From Bacillota bacterium (GTDB taxonomy: Bacteria; Bacillota; Clostridia; DSM-8532), in assembly GCA_023443745.1 (NCBI GenBank), contig JAEZTB010000058.1, positions 310,001 through 374,000 on the forward strand: a DNA stretch of 64,000 nt. The letters run 5' to 3'. The position numbers were made by a program, and so were the translations under genes. This document shows, one piece after another, positions 1-8,958 of the stretch; the first letter of the stretch is position 1; every line of letters begins with the position of its first letter. The notes beneath the pieces are model-generated. The model saw nothing but the letters and a program-made list of their open reading frames with translations, did no database searches and was not told the DNA's origin.

Positions 1-15
1 AACGCGTCGTGAGTT

Positions 16-2364
16 TTACCAAAGCCTTGTTACCAAAATCGTCATATCATCACGATAGTTTTTTGCCCGGACCAAAGCCTCCTTTAGCAGGTCATCCGCT
101 AATTGTTGGGCATTGTTAGTGTCCATCTGCTCGATAAAACGCTGAAGGCTCAAGACCTCTCCGTCCTCTGAAAAAGCTTCCAAAACACCATCGGAGACCA
201 TAATAGCCAAATCTCCGGCCGTCATGGCAGCAGGCCTGTAATGGGCGATGGGAAGACCATCCGGGTCCTTTTCCTCCATGTTCACCACAGCAACCCCCTG
301 CTGCCCCTTGATAAAGGAAAAGGATGCACCATATTTATAGAAAGAGGTCTCTCCGCTGGCCAAATCAATGGCACATATATCCATAGTAGCCAATCGCTCA
401 TTCTCACCCCTTAAGTTCAGGTACAGATTCATGAGCCTTATGGCAAGACCTAGCTCTATACCGTCCTCCATAAGATTTTCGAGCATCTGGACGGCTGTTC
501 GGCTGTAGCGGTCGGCACGCCTTCCGCTTCCGGCACCGTCACTGATGGCGCTGATATGATAGCCTTCACCTGAAATAAAGAAAGCAAAATTATCTCCTGA
601 CACAACGTTATTTTCACGGCTTATACGTGCCACTCCCGTTGCTGTTTTAAATTTTGGACGCTTCATATAGTGAACCACAGAATAACCCATGACATCTCTT
701 CTGCTCTCACCCACACGTATAAGGCCGCTGTTGAGGGTCTCTTGGACGATTTCGTCCAGAGCTTTGGCGTTTAGCTTGTTCTTTGCTTCAAAAATTGCTT
801 CCAGCTCGGGTCTTGAGTCTTGACGATCGTGATAGCGAAAGCTGGAAACGGGTATTCCTCTATTGCCTGCTACACTTAAAAGCATGCCTTCAATTTCATA
901 ATCTCTGCCCGATGTATCCATAATCCCGCGAGCGGCTGTCATGACACTGCTGGATATCAGGGCTGCCTGCCTGGCCAGGAGCATGCGGCTTTCGTTAAGC
1001 TTGAGCCGCCACACATTTTCAGCCTTGAATAGCGAATAGGCTGATCCTAAAGTTTCAATGAATTTGTCAGATCTGGTACAGGTACTTAAAAACCAGGCCG
1101 GGATTTCCAACTGTCCTGATTCATTGGTTTTTAAGTCGGAGATTGATTTTTCCACCAATTTGTATGTTTTTAAAAAATGGGTTCCCCAGCACCTTTCGCA
1201 GAGACTGCAGCGGTTGCATACCTTTTCTGCGACTGTTTCGATCATCCATTCGGCTGCCGAATTCTCTTCATCCTTTTCCTCTAAAAGAGTGTCCTCAATG
1301 CTTCTGGAAACACGTGAAAGAGCCTTGCTTAATACAAAAAGCCGATCGGCAGCCTCATGGGTCCGGCTGGAATCATTAAGCTGTATCACCTCTGCACCGC
1401 CTCTTAGGCCTGCCAGCTCATCACTGAGAACATCCAGGAAGGATTGGGGAATGATAAAAAACAGGATGCCCGAAGCAAGAGCTTCATAGTATTTGATGAT
1501 GAGCTCTCCTTCTAAAATTGAAAGCCCTGAAAAGAAGATAATCACCGTTGTCCATAGGGTGACACATGCCGTTCTGCTCTTGACAGGAAGACCCGCGGCC
1601 GCTCCGGCCAAGGCCAGCATGCCTGGAATTTCCAGGGAGGAAGGAAGATCATAAAGCGAAATAACCATTCCCATAAGAGCTCCGGTACAGGCTCCTACCG
1701 CGCTTCCCTTTCGCCTGGCTATGATAAGCACGACAACTCCCGTGAGTATTGTTCCAAGCTCACAATTCCACACCATGACGTCTTCCAGACTGATAACAGC
1801 GACACAAAGCAAAGTCGCTTTGGCCAAAAGCATTCTTCCGCTAAAAAGGGATTTTTTCCTCGCGGATTGAAAGGTTTCCGAAGCCGGAGCCATGATGATG
1901 CATAAAGAAAAAACGAGTGCAGCGCACAAAAGGGAAACCACCAGATCATAGAGATGAATACCCTGCACCAAACCCCTTAATAGACCGGTAAAACCTATAA
2001 GTACAGCCAGAAGCGTTGATCGGCTCAAGGGCGTTTCTTTGCGGCCGGCAATACGAAATGTAATATGTGAGAGGGCTTCAAATAAAAGCAGTGCCAATAC
2101 TTGCCGAACGGTTTCGTAAAAATTAGAAAAGAAGGCATTCCCCAAGGTGACGGAGAGAATGGCAAATACTTTGGAAACTCCTGTAAACCCTACAGATACG
2201 TAAAAGGCTGCAGCAAAGGGCTTAAGGATATCAAAAATACTCGCCCTGGAAAAAATAAAGCACATAAGCCAGGCCGCCGCCTGAAGCCATGTGATATTTG
2301 AAGTATAGGACAGAAGTTGCTTTAAAAGTCTTCTTTCGCTCTTGATCGCCGCGATATTTTCCAT
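16..2364 (-). CDS. spoIIE: Stage II sporulation protein E (PP2C-type phosphatase)
   Basis: This 782-residue protein has the SpoIIE layout: a hydrophobic N-terminal third with many membrane segments (about residues 20-320), a central regulatory region, and a C-terminal PP2C phosphatase domain. The domain shows the metal-binding motif ISDGAGSG near residue 607, MVSDGVLEAF near 722 and a terminal DDMTILVTRLW. In known sporulators SpoIIE dephosphorylates the anti-anti-sigma factor SpoIIAA at the asymmetric septum, releasing sigma F in the forespore. A GGAGG site lies 8 bases before the ATG. No Spo0A box (TTCGACA type) was seen upstream, so its regulation is not visible here. The length fits the family and the identification is firm. 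Confidence 0.95.
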   Translation of the reverse strand: MENIAAIKSERRLLKQLLSYTSNITWLQAAAWLMCFIFSRASIFDILKPFAAAFYVSVGFTGVSKVFAILSVTLGNAFFSNFYETVRQVLALLLFEALSHITFRIAGRKETPLSRSTLLAVLIGFTGLLRGLVQGIHLYDLVVSLLCAALVFSLCIIMAPASETFQSARKKSLFSGRMLLAKATLLCVAVISLEDVMVWNCELGTILTGVVVLIIARRKGSAVGACTGALMGMVISLYDLPSSLEIPGMLALAGAAAGLPVKSRTACVTLWTTVIIFFSGLSILEGELIIKYYEALASGILFFIIPQSFLDVLSDELAGLRGGAEVIQLNDSSRTHEAADRLFVLSKALSRVSRSIEDTLLEEKDEENSAAEWMIETVAEKVCNRCSLCERCWGTHFLKTYKLVEKSISDLKTNESGQLEIPAWFLSTCTRSDKFIETLGSAYSLFKAENVWRLKLNESRMLLARQAALISSSVMTAARGIMDTSGRDYEIEGMLLSVAGNRGIPVSSFRYHDRQDSRPELEAIFEAKNKLNAKALDEIVQETLNSGLIRVGESRRDVMGYSVVHYMKRPKFKTATGVARISRENNVVSGDNFAFFISGEGYHISAISDGAGSGRRADRYSRTAVQMLENLMEDGIELGLAIRLMNLYLNLRGENERLATMDICAIDLASGETSFYKYGASFSFIKGQQGVAVVNMEEKDPDGLPIAHYRPAAMTAGDLAIMVSDGVLEAFSEDGEVLSLQRFIEQMDTNNAQQLADDLLKEALVRAKNYRDDMTILVTRLW

Positions 2365-2528
2365 GGGAGTGCCTCCATTCGTTTTTCCTTCGTAGAAGAG
2401 ATTGAAAACCCCTCGTAAGCGTAGCTTCCTTAGAAACTTGTTGCTTGAGCAATAACTTTTAAACTAAAGTACTAGGTTAAAAATCTGGTGCGTAAAATTC
2501 ATATGGTGGATTTCCGAGACATATCCCA

Positions 2529-2600
2529 TTAATACGAAGTATCAATAACTTGGGACCCGTTCGAAATTTTTAATTTCGGTAACGGGTAATGTTATTATAT
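2529..2600. repeat. Dispersed repeat, short copy A with long hairpin
   Basis: This copy shares its left end (AATACGAAGTATCAATAACT then TGGG) and its right end (GGTAACGGGTAA then a TTATTATA-like tail) with the longer copy at 4965-5083, but lacks the middle. It folds on itself: ACCCGTTCGAAAT at 2555-2567 pairs with ATTTCGGTAACGGGT at 2573-2587, apart from a 2-base bulge. It may be a deletion derivative of a small palindromic intergenic element. Confidence 0.7.
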
Positions 2601-2739
2601 GATAGACCCCTCCCAAATAGTATAAACTTCCCGAAACGAGGGAAATAAGCCAACTTGACACTGCTCAACAAAAAGCCGCACTCTGGAACAAAAAAGTTTG
2701 TCATATTATTTAAAATAGAAAAAAATGGGTAAAAACATA

Positions 2740-2784
2740 AATAGAGGTGTGTTCCATCAAGAACGCGCCACAAGTTTCAACAAA
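2740..2784 (-). repeat. Dispersed repeat core (hairpin copy)
   Basis: On the minus strand this reads GTTGAAACTTGTGGCGCGTTC, close to the shared core of the repeat family. The adjacent GGTGTGTTC (2745-2753) and GAACGCGCC (2761-2769) form a nine-pair RNA stem with G-U wobbles. It lies in the leader just upstream of the ald ribosome-binding site. Confidence 0.5.
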
Positions 2785-2801
2785 CAGACAGGAGGAATTG
2801 T

Positions 2802-3917
2802 ATGATTATTGGCGTGCCAAAGGAGATTAAGAACAACGAGTTTCGGGTTGCCCTCACCCCTGCCGGTACATATGCGCTGAAAAAAGCCGGTCACCGGGTT
2901 CTGGTGGAAAAAGATGCCGGCTTGGGAAGCGGTATTATGGACTCGGACTTTATCCTGGCTGGTGCCGAAATTGTTCCGACACCAGAGACTATTTATGATT
3001 CATCCGACCTCGTTTTAAAGGTTAAAGAACCGCTGGATAGCGAATATCCCCTACTTCGAAGAGGCTTAACCCTGTTTACTTATCTCCATCTTGCTCCCAA
3101 TGGTCCTCTTGTCAGCCGTTTACTTGAACAAAACATTACCGCTATAGCCTATGAGACAGTTCAGCTCCCCAATGGCTCCCTTCCGCTTCTTTCACCCATG
3201 AGCGAGGTAGCAGGCAGAATGTCTGTTCAAGTAGGCGCTCAACTTCTTCAAAAAACCAATGGCGGTTTAGGCCTTCTGTTGGGCGGAGTACCCGGGGTTC
3301 CTGCTGCTCACGTGGTCATTGCCGGAGGTGGTACTGCCGGTTGTAATGCAGCCCGAATGGCTGTTGGATTGGGCGCACATGTCACAGTTCTTGATATTAA
3401 GAAAGAGCGCCTGGATAGCATCGATGAATTCTCCAACGGCAGAATTTCGACCCTTTACAGCAATGAATACAATATGGCCGAAGCAGTAAAACAAGCCGAC
3501 CTTCTCATAAGCACCGTATTGGTAGCAGGTGCAAGGGCTCCCAAGGTCGTAACCGAAGATATGGTAAAAAGTATGAAAAAGGGATCTGTATTGGTGGATA
3601 TTGCCATAGATCAGGGTGGTTCGGTGGAAACGGTGGATCACGCGACTACTCATGAAAATCCTACTTATGAAAAACATGGTGTTATTCATTATGCCGTTGC
3701 CAATGTCCCGGGCGCTGTTCCAAAAACCTCCACATATGCGTTAACCGGGGTAACGCTTCCCTATATTATGAAAATCGCATCATTAGGAATTGAAGAGGCC
3801 CTGCTTAAGGATGCATCTTTGCAAAGCGGCTTAAATACTTACAAAGGATTTGTGACCTGCCGGGGTGTAGCCGAGGCACAGGGGCTTTTGTATACGCCCC
3901 CGGGAGAAGTGCTTTGA
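2802..3917 (+). CDS. ald: Alanine dehydrogenase
   Basis: This 371-residue protein catalyses the NAD-dependent interconversion of L-alanine and pyruvate plus ammonia in the cytoplasm. It starts MIIGVPKEIKNNEFRV, a family signature. The substrate and catalytic residues of the family are at their usual numbers: Arg15, Lys75 and His96 (in YLHLAPN). A Rossmann motif (IAGGGTAGCNAAR) follows near residue 173. The length is typical and an AGGAGG site precedes the ATG. The gene stands alone and ends at a strong terminator. In sporulating bacteria the enzyme supports alanine use and affects sporulation and germination; that role here is inferred. Confidence 0.97.
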   Translation: MIIGVPKEIKNNEFRVALTPAGTYALKKAGHRVLVEKDAGLGSGIMDSDFILAGAEIVPTPETIYDSSDLVLKVKEPLDSEYPLLRRGLTLFTYLHLAPNGPLVSRLLEQNITAIAYETVQLPNGSLPLLSPMSEVAGRMSVQVGAQLLQKTNGGLGLLLGGVPGVPAAHVVIAGGGTAGCNAARMAVGLGAHVTVLDIKKERLDSIDEFSNGRISTLYSNEYNMAEAVKQADLLISTVLVAGARAPKVVTEDMVKSMKKGSVLVDIAIDQGGSVETVDHATTHENPTYEKHGVIHYAVANVPGAVPKTSTYALTGVTLPYIMKIASLGIEEALLKDASLQSGLNTYKGFVTCRGVAEAQGLLYTPPGEVL

Positions 3918-3923
3918 GGCGAA

Positions 3924-3956
3924 AAAATGGGGCAAGATATTTCCTTGCCCCATTTT
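3924..3956. terminator. Bidirectional terminator between ald and the convergent gene
   Basis: A 13-bp perfect stem (AAAATGGGGCAAG / CTTGCCCCATTTT) with a 7-base loop, flanked by A and T runs, lies between two convergent genes and can terminate both. Confidence 0.9.
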
Positions 3957-3969
3957 ACTTTCATCCATC

Positions 3970-4401
3970 TCACTTCGAAATGCGGATACGGCACTGAGCC
4001 TTATCACAATTTGAACAGTCAAACTCATAATTGAGTCCATGTCTTTCTGCAACCCTGCGATAAAGCGTATCACAATGTAAGCAGTATTTGTGGTATGGCT
4101 TGATTTGAGTAAACTGCATCAGGCGCCCTTTTGAGGGACAGTGATGCATATTAATTTCAAAGATTTCCTTGTCTTCATCCAAAGTCATGGTAAAGTCCGC
4201 CGCCTCTTCATTGAGAGCTTGGGCCCAGTAGTCATAGCAGCCTGCTATACCTTTTTCTTTTATGTTCTCACCCAAACGGGGCGTTACATATTCATCCGAA
4301 ATATGTTCCCAATACTTCACCACTGCTTCATAACCATCCTGTTCCTCCAGAAAGGTAAAAAGCTCACTATAGGCCGGAATAAATTGTGTACAGGATATCA
4401 T
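3970..4401 (-). CDS. Small cysteine-rich protein, possibly ATC-hydrolase-like
   Basis: A 143-residue soluble protein without signal peptide. The C-terminal half carries spaced cysteines: HHCPSKG, YCLHCDTLYRR, and DCSNCDKAQCRIRI at the end. The order (Cys-Pro, a CxxC helix, a short strand, a final C-x-I/F motif) recalls proteins annotated as L-2-amino-thiazoline-4-carboxylate hydrolase-like, but I could not check this. A GGGAGG site precedes the ATG. It is the distal member of a two-gene unit with a diverged paralogue (4461-4925). The cysteine set could bind a metal or cofactor; function is unknown. Confidence 0.6.
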   Translation of the reverse strand: MISCTQFIPAYSELFTFLEEQDGYEAVVKYWEHISDEYVTPRLGENIKEKGIAGCYDYWAQALNEEAADFTMTLDEDKEIFEINMHHCPSKGRLMQFTQIKPYHKYCLHCDTLYRRVAERHGLNYEFDCSNCDKAQCRIRISK

Positions 4402-4460
4402 GTAAAAAACCTCCCTTTGTCAACAATAAAGGAGCAATCAAAGTTAGCTTTTGATTATCC

Positions 4461-4925
4461 CTAAAGAAAGAAACGGTAGCTGCTGCTGCCATCCTCAGTA
4501 TGGTAATAGAGCATTTCAAAACCGATACCAGCGGCCTCCGCTACGGTTTTATAGACGGTATTAACTGTTTCAATATACCATTTTGACGGAGTATGGCCGC
4601 TTTTTCTCATAAAGGTGACAGCAGGACAACGGTCGATAGTAACCTCAAGTAATCCATCGCTTAATACCGTATGCAGGACCTCCGGCATTTCCTCCTGCAT
4701 GTAAAGATCTTCAAAATAACGTTTTAGAGCAACCAACCCATCTTTTTTTATCTCTTCCACCAGAGGAGACAAGAAAGATGTAGCATATCGGCGAAGGTAT
4801 TCAACAACACCTTCATTACCATAATGTGTACCAATATAGTTTATACCGATATCGGTGGAGACATGGAAATCCCGGTGAAGATATTTATTATCTGCAGCGG
4901 CTCGAGTCATGGTCTTAATACCCAA
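4461..4925 (-). CDS. Diverged paralogue of the downstream cysteine-rich protein
   Basis: A 154-residue protein that aligns along its C-terminal half with the product of 3970-4401 (DRCPAVTFM against HHCPSKGRL; VNTVYKTVAEAAGIGFEM against CDTLYRRVAERHGLNYEF). It has lost every cysteine except the one in the Cys-Pro motif, so the pair probably differ in function. A TTG start at 4925 is chosen because AGGGGG lies 8 bases before it; an ATG 15 bases further in is too far from that site. The two genes are 59 bases apart in the same direction, probably one transcript. Confidence 0.55.
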   Translation of the reverse strand: MGIKTMTRAAADNKYLHRDFHVSTDIGINYIGTHYGNEGVVEYLRRYATSFLSPLVEEIKKDGLVALKRYFEDLYMQEEMPEVLHTVLSDGLLEVTIDRCPAVTFMRKSGHTPSKWYIETVNTVYKTVAEAAGIGFEMLYYHTEDGSSSYRFFL

Positions 4926-4964
4926 AATACAATCCCCCTTTTAAACTAAGACTTAACATCACAA

Positions 4965-5083
4965 TTAATACGAAGTATCAATAACTTGGGTTCCCATTCG
5001 AAATCTTCGATTTCTCTTATGGGTCGAGGCTTGTGGTGCGTTCCTTTCGTAACGAACTCTGGTAACGGGTAACATTATTATAA
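4965..5083 (+). repeat. Dispersed repeat, long copy B
   Basis: About 119 bases, the fullest copy in the window. It opens with the left end shared with copy A, then a CCCATtcGAAAT / ATTTCtctTATGGG hairpin, then the family core at 5021-5044 (GGGTCGAGGCTTGTGG followed by TGCGTTCC), then GGTAACGGGTAAC and an AT-rich end. It carries no ORF. Several other intergenic regions in this window hold the core alone. Confidence 0.75.
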
Positions 5084-5180
5084 CCTTACCTCTATTATAG
5101 GTCTATACCATGGAAAAGGAATTGAGAAACGTATGATATGATAGAAGAATTAAACTAAAATACACAAATATCCGTTTACT

Positions 5181-5208
5181 TTGTTATAAAAAATCATTAA
5201 ACTATACA
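5181..5208 (+). promoter_or_regulatory. Possible sigma-A promoter of the kinase-regulator pair
   Basis: TTGTTA and TATACA are separated by 16 bases, 33 bases before the TTG start of the kinase gene. The match is moderate. Confidence 0.35.
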
Positions 5209-5240
5209 AGTAGCATCTTGCAAAAAGGGGGGGCAGCCAG

Positions 5241-7055
5241 TTGAGCAGCAGCATCAAGACAAAGCCGAAGCGAACTTTAAGACATCGAATGAAGACATAC
5301 TTTTACAACTTGGGCATGGGGCAGAAACTGTTAATTACATTTGTAATCCTTTCGCTGGTCCCCACGCTTTTGCTGGGGCTTTTTTATTACTCTTTTTCAT
5401 ATAACAGTCTCATCGCTCAAAAAACAGCACAATCCTATAATGTGCTTAAAAATGTCAGCAAATCCATCACCGAAAGCCTCTATAAGGAAACAGACTACAG
5501 TTTGATCCGTATTGCTCAAAATGACGCTGTGCGTAAGCTGATGCTGGTGGATATGAAAGACTATGACCCGCTGGCCTACCAAAAAGAGATAGTGGACATC
5601 GAAAAACTATTTTTTGATAACACCTTTCGCCGCTTTATCGACTACACATGTCTTATGGGGAAAAACCAATTCTTTATGGCGAGCTCCTCTCAAGTGGGGG
5701 AATCCGTAAGAGAAATGGCATCCCGTTCAGACTTTATGGCGTTCCAACAGAGCAATTTCAACTACTGGAAAGGTCCCATTGCGACAATTAACGGAAGCGT
5801 CTATAAGGTTCTGGCACGAAAGGTGCACAGCTCCGATGGTAAGGCCACCTTGGGCTATGTGTTCATGTGGATCAACGAGCGAGGTGTTCGAGAGGTATTT
5901 GACAGCTATCGCAACGATATTGCAGGTACTCTTCTGGTGGCCAATCCAGACGGGAATCTGTTTGCGTCTACCGGGTCCAGAGTATATCTGGGAAAAAACG
6001 TCCAGGATCTTTACCCCGATCTGAACATTGATAATACCGGTGTACCCCAGCGTCTGACAGTCAATAATCAAAAGGTTCTGATGTGCACATACAAGGATGA
6101 AAGTGATTCCCTTTACGGCATTAATATCATGCCCCTGATCGATATTGTAGAGGAAACAAACAATATCCTGATTATTACGGTGGCCATTATGTTTACGATG
6201 CTTCTGTTCTGTATTATGGCAGCCACTCTGCTCTCCCGTTATTTTACAGTACCCATTTTGAAGCTGGCTAAGATTATGGCCGTCTCGGATATCGGCCAGG
6301 TGCCCACGGATTTCGTGCCCAAATACAATGATGAAATCGGTTATCTGGCACGATGCTTTAATCAGATGGCCGAAAAGCTCAATCACCAGGCGGTGGTTAT
6401 TGAACAAACCCAGAAAAAGCAGCGTGAGGCTGAACTAAAAGCCTTTGAAAGCCAGATCAAGCCCCATTTTCTTTACAATACTCTTTCCACCGTTATATGG
6501 CTTATCGGGGCAAACCAATCTCAGTCGGCCATCAAAGTAACATCGGCTTTGTCCAAGATGTTTCGAATCAGTATCAGCAGAGGGAGCAATATTATTCCCA
6601 TTGAAAAAGAAATCGAGCATGTGGCAAGCTATCTGGATATTCAGAAAGTGCGGTATGAAAATGAATTTACCTATTGTTTTGATGTAGATGCAGGTATCTT
6701 GAACTATTACACCGTTAAAATGGTGCTTCAGCCACTGGTGGAAAATGCTATTTACCACAGTATGCGCTATAAGGAAAACGGGGAGATGGTGATTTCATGC
6801 AAGCAGGAGGATGAATCCGTTATCTTTCAGGTTCGGGATAATGGTGGATTTATGAGCCAGGAAACCTGTGAGCTCATTAATGCAAAGCTTGAAAACATTA
6901 ATGTCGGACAAATAGATATGGGAGTTGGCATTAAAAATGTACATGACCGCATCCGCTTTACCTATGGAGCCGGAAACGGGCTGCATTACAAAGTTGAAAA
7001 CGGCTGGACCATCGCTGAAATAACCCTACCGGTTCAAAGGAGTGAAGAGGAATGA
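5241..7055 (+). CDS. Sensor histidine kinase, YesM/LytS family
   Basis: A 604-residue membrane sensor. Transmembrane helix 1 spans about residues 30-51 and helix 2 about 303-330, enclosing an extracytoplasmic sensor of about 250 residues. A HAMP-like linker follows, then a His_kinase block (KPHFLYNTLSTVIW, His near residue 407) and an ATPase domain with QPLVENAIYHS near 497, DNGG and GVGIKNVHDRIR. The TTG start is set by a run of seven G about 7 bases upstream. It overlaps the response regulator gene by 4 bases. YesM-type kinases usually sense extracellular carbohydrates; the sugar ABC transporter immediately downstream supports such a role here. Confidence 0.9.
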   Translation: MSSSIKTKPKRTLRHRMKTYFYNLGMGQKLLITFVILSLVPTLLLGLFYYSFSYNSLIAQKTAQSYNVLKNVSKSITESLYKETDYSLIRIAQNDAVRKLMLVDMKDYDPLAYQKEIVDIEKLFFDNTFRRFIDYTCLMGKNQFFMASSSQVGESVREMASRSDFMAFQQSNFNYWKGPIATINGSVYKVLARKVHSSDGKATLGYVFMWINERGVREVFDSYRNDIAGTLLVANPDGNLFASTGSRVYLGKNVQDLYPDLNIDNTGVPQRLTVNNQKVLMCTYKDESDSLYGINIMPLIDIVEETNNILIITVAIMFTMLLFCIMAATLLSRYFTVPILKLAKIMAVSDIGQVPTDFVPKYNDEIGYLARCFNQMAEKLNHQAVVIEQTQKKQREAELKAFESQIKPHFLYNTLSTVIWLIGANQSQSAIKVTSALSKMFRISISRGSNIIPIEKEIEHVASYLDIQKVRYENEFTYCFDVDAGILNYYTVKMVLQPLVENAIYHSMRYKENGEMVISCKQEDESVIFQVRDNGGFMSQETCELINAKLENINVGQIDMGVGIKNVHDRIRFTYGAGNGLHYKVENGWTIAEITLPVQRSEEE

Positions 7056-8671
7056 TAAGCTTATTAGTTGTGGATGACGAGGCGATTATTCGTAACGGAA
7101 TAGCCTCAACGGTTCAAGGACTTGGTTTATTTGACAGTGTGGACACTGCAAAAAATGGCATTGAGGCTTTGGAGCTTTGCAAGGTCAATAAATACAGCGC
7201 GATCCTGCTGGACATTATGATGCCCCGGATGAACGGGTTGGAGTTTTTAGAGCAGCTAAAGAACTATGAGCTGACCTATGTGAAAGACAATGAGATCCCC
7301 TTACAAACCCTTAAGGTCATATTGTCCGGTTATGATGAGTTTGACTATGCCCAAAAGGCCATGGCTCTAGGCGTGGACGAATTTCTCCTCAAACCCGTAG
7401 AGCCTGACGATGTGGTAACACTTGCAAAAAAGCTGTATGAAAAAGCTCGCCTTATAGCAGAGAACACAGAGCGTCAGAAGAAGCTGCGTGATCAGGTACG
7501 CCAGAGTCTGCCGCTTCTTTATGAGAAGTTTTTTATAGACCTGGTCGAGAGCGATCTGGATGATGAAGCCATAGAGCGCAAGGCTCAGTTTCTGGGTGTG
7601 TCTCTATCGGCCAGAAATTATTTGGTAGCAGTAGCGGCTGTAGTCTCAAACGAGCCCAAGAGCGAAATGATGGGCAACCTTGCTATTCACTCATTAAAAA
7701 CTGCCTTGCAGGCTCATCCATTGGGAGGGTGCCGGCAACTGTTTTTCGAAATTGGTCTCACCCGTTGTGCCATTATCTTTTGCTTCGACAGCAGCGACCG
7801 AGGGGAATTAAGTGCAGAAAGCTATCTTTCGGAGCGGGTGAATGACATCCGTGAGAAAGATGGATTTCTTATTAATTGTGGTATCGGAAAAGTGGTTCAA
7901 AGCCGCACCGACATAAAAAAATCCTATCGGGGTGCATGCACGGCCTTGATGTATATTACCCTATCCTCTGAAGGTGCAGTACAAAAGCTCACCGATGAAG
8001 AGCATGATATGGGCCAGGGACTTGTTATGGAAGATATGTCCGAGTTTTCAGGGCTATTGAAGCTGGGAAACGCCCATAAGGCGGAAGAGTTTCTGGAGCG
8101 TGCTTTTACACAAATAGAGAGTCATTCCGATACACGGGTTGTCCCCGATATAAAAATCATGCTAACCGGAATTCTCTTTACCTGTCTTTCGGCCATGAGG
8201 CAAAAGGGGGTACGCTTGGAGGGTGAAAACTTCGTCGATTACTATAAGGTTATTTTGGATGATAACAGACTCCATAGCCTATCGGAGTTGAAGAAAATTT
8301 CCTTTGAGCTTTTGCATTTTACCCTCTCCCAAATAACCGATGAAAGCAATAGTAAAAAACTGTACCTTGTTGAGAATGCAAAGAAAATTGTAGATGAGCG
8401 CAGCCAGGAAAACCTTACAACACAGGGCGTGGCAGATATTTTGGGGCTTAGCCGCAATTATTTCGGGCAGTTGTTTAAAAAAGAGGAGGGCTGTTCCTTT
8501 TCGGAATATTTAAGCCGGGTTCGCATAACAAAGGCGAAAAAGCTGCTACAAACCACCACCCTTAAGATTTATGAAGTAAGCGAGTTGGTGGGTATCGACG
8601 ACTCCTTTTATTTCAGTTCTCTTTTCAAAAAATATGTCGGATGCTCACCCACCGAGTTCAGAGAAATATAG
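7052..8671 (+). CDS. Response regulator with AraC-type DNA-binding domain, YesN family
   Basis: A 539-residue regulator. The N-terminal receiver domain has the acidic pair Asp8/Asp9, phosphoacceptor Asp54 (ILLDIMMPRMNG) and Lys in FLLKPV. A long middle region of unassigned function follows. The last 100 residues form two helix-turn-helix motifs of the AraC type (NLTTQGVADILGLSRNYFGQLFKKEEG and a closing FSSLFKKYVGCSPTEFRE, given here as short marks of a longer stretch). The start overlaps the kinase stop (ATGA). The likely target is the transporter operon starting at 8959, whose promoter has a poor -35 box, as expected for an activator-dependent promoter. Confidence 0.92.
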   Translation: MISLLVVDDEAIIRNGIASTVQGLGLFDSVDTAKNGIEALELCKVNKYSAILLDIMMPRMNGLEFLEQLKNYELTYVKDNEIPLQTLKVILSGYDEFDYAQKAMALGVDEFLLKPVEPDDVVTLAKKLYEKARLIAENTERQKKLRDQVRQSLPLLYEKFFIDLVESDLDDEAIERKAQFLGVSLSARNYLVAVAAVVSNEPKSEMMGNLAIHSLKTALQAHPLGGCRQLFFEIGLTRCAIIFCFDSSDRGELSAESYLSERVNDIREKDGFLINCGIGKVVQSRTDIKKSYRGACTALMYITLSSEGAVQKLTDEEHDMGQGLVMEDMSEFSGLLKLGNAHKAEEFLERAFTQIESHSDTRVVPDIKIMLTGILFTCLSAMRQKGVRLEGENFVDYYKVILDDNRLHSLSELKKISFELLHFTLSQITDESNSKKLYLVENAKKIVDERSQENLTTQGVADILGLSRNYFGQLFKKEEGCSFSEYLSRVRITKAKKLLQTTTLKIYEVSELVGIDDSFYFSSLFKKYVGCSPTEFREI

Positions 8672-8713
8672 GAAAATAGAGCAAGACAGGAGCAATGAAA
8701 GATTGTTAGAAGC

Positions 8714-8745
8714 AAAGGCTGCCGTTCAATTTCGGCAGCTTTTAT
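8714..8745 (+). terminator. Terminator of the two-component operon
   Basis: GCTGCCG (8718-8724) and CGGCAGC (8733-8739) form a stem with an 8-base loop, followed by TTTTATATTT. Confidence 0.8.
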
Positions 8746-8751
8746 ATTTCA

Positions 8752-8785
8752 TTCACGGGTCAAGTCTTATGGCACGCACCCATAG
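8752..8785 (+). repeat. Dispersed repeat core, diverged copy C
   Basis: The 24 bases from 8757 (GGGTCAAGTCTTATGG then CACGCACC) match the core at 5021-5044 at 17 positions. It lies between the two-component terminator and the transporter promoter. Confidence 0.45.
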
Positions 8786-8897
8786 GTACGAACCTTTATT
8801 CGTCACATTCAATAAAACCGATATAGAATAATTGTGCAAGTTATATAAACTGCACATAAACTTCGTTGTTTTTTCAAGCAAATGTTACGCCGTTCAA

Positions 8898-8926
8898 TTC
8901 ACGGTGTTGTGACAATCCTCTATAAT
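8898..8926 (+). promoter_or_regulatory. Promoter of the ribose-type transporter operon
   Basis: A perfect TATAAT (8921-8926) sits 17 bases after a weak TTCACG (8898-8903), 32 bases before the permease start. The weak -35 fits control by the adjacent AraC-type regulator, which is inferred. Confidence 0.55.
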
Positions 8927-8958
8927 TTAAGAAAAAACAGCAAGGAGATGTAGAGTAA

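Larger units (their letters stand above)
2365..2801. other. Intergenic region between spoIIE and ald
   Basis: These 437 bases separate two divergent genes. They hold one short copy of the dispersed repeat (2529-2600) and an inverted-repeat copy of its core (2740-2784), plus a small TTCCC/GGGAA hairpin near 2627-2644. I could not assign a convincing promoter to either gene. No ORF with a ribosome-binding site and family resemblance was found. Confidence 0.5.
4926..5240. other. Intergenic region with repeat and kinase promoter
   Basis: These 315 bases separate divergent genes. They contain the longest copy of the dispersed repeat (4965-5083) and, to its right, the probable promoter of the histidine kinase gene. 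Nothing else was recognised. Confidence 0.5.

Noticed and set aside
1..20. Possible repeat core at the left edge
   Set aside because: The match to the core is weak, it overlaps the spoIIE stop and the copy is cut by the window edge.
2231..2452. Short frames antisense to or overlapping spoIIE and its upstream region
   Set aside because: They are shadows of the real gene with no start signals or family features. The same applies to many frames opposite other long genes in this window.
5727..6407. 226-codon antisense frame within the histidine kinase gene
   Set aside because: The kinase frame has clear domains through this stretch. The antisense frame has no ribosome-binding site or recognisable motif.
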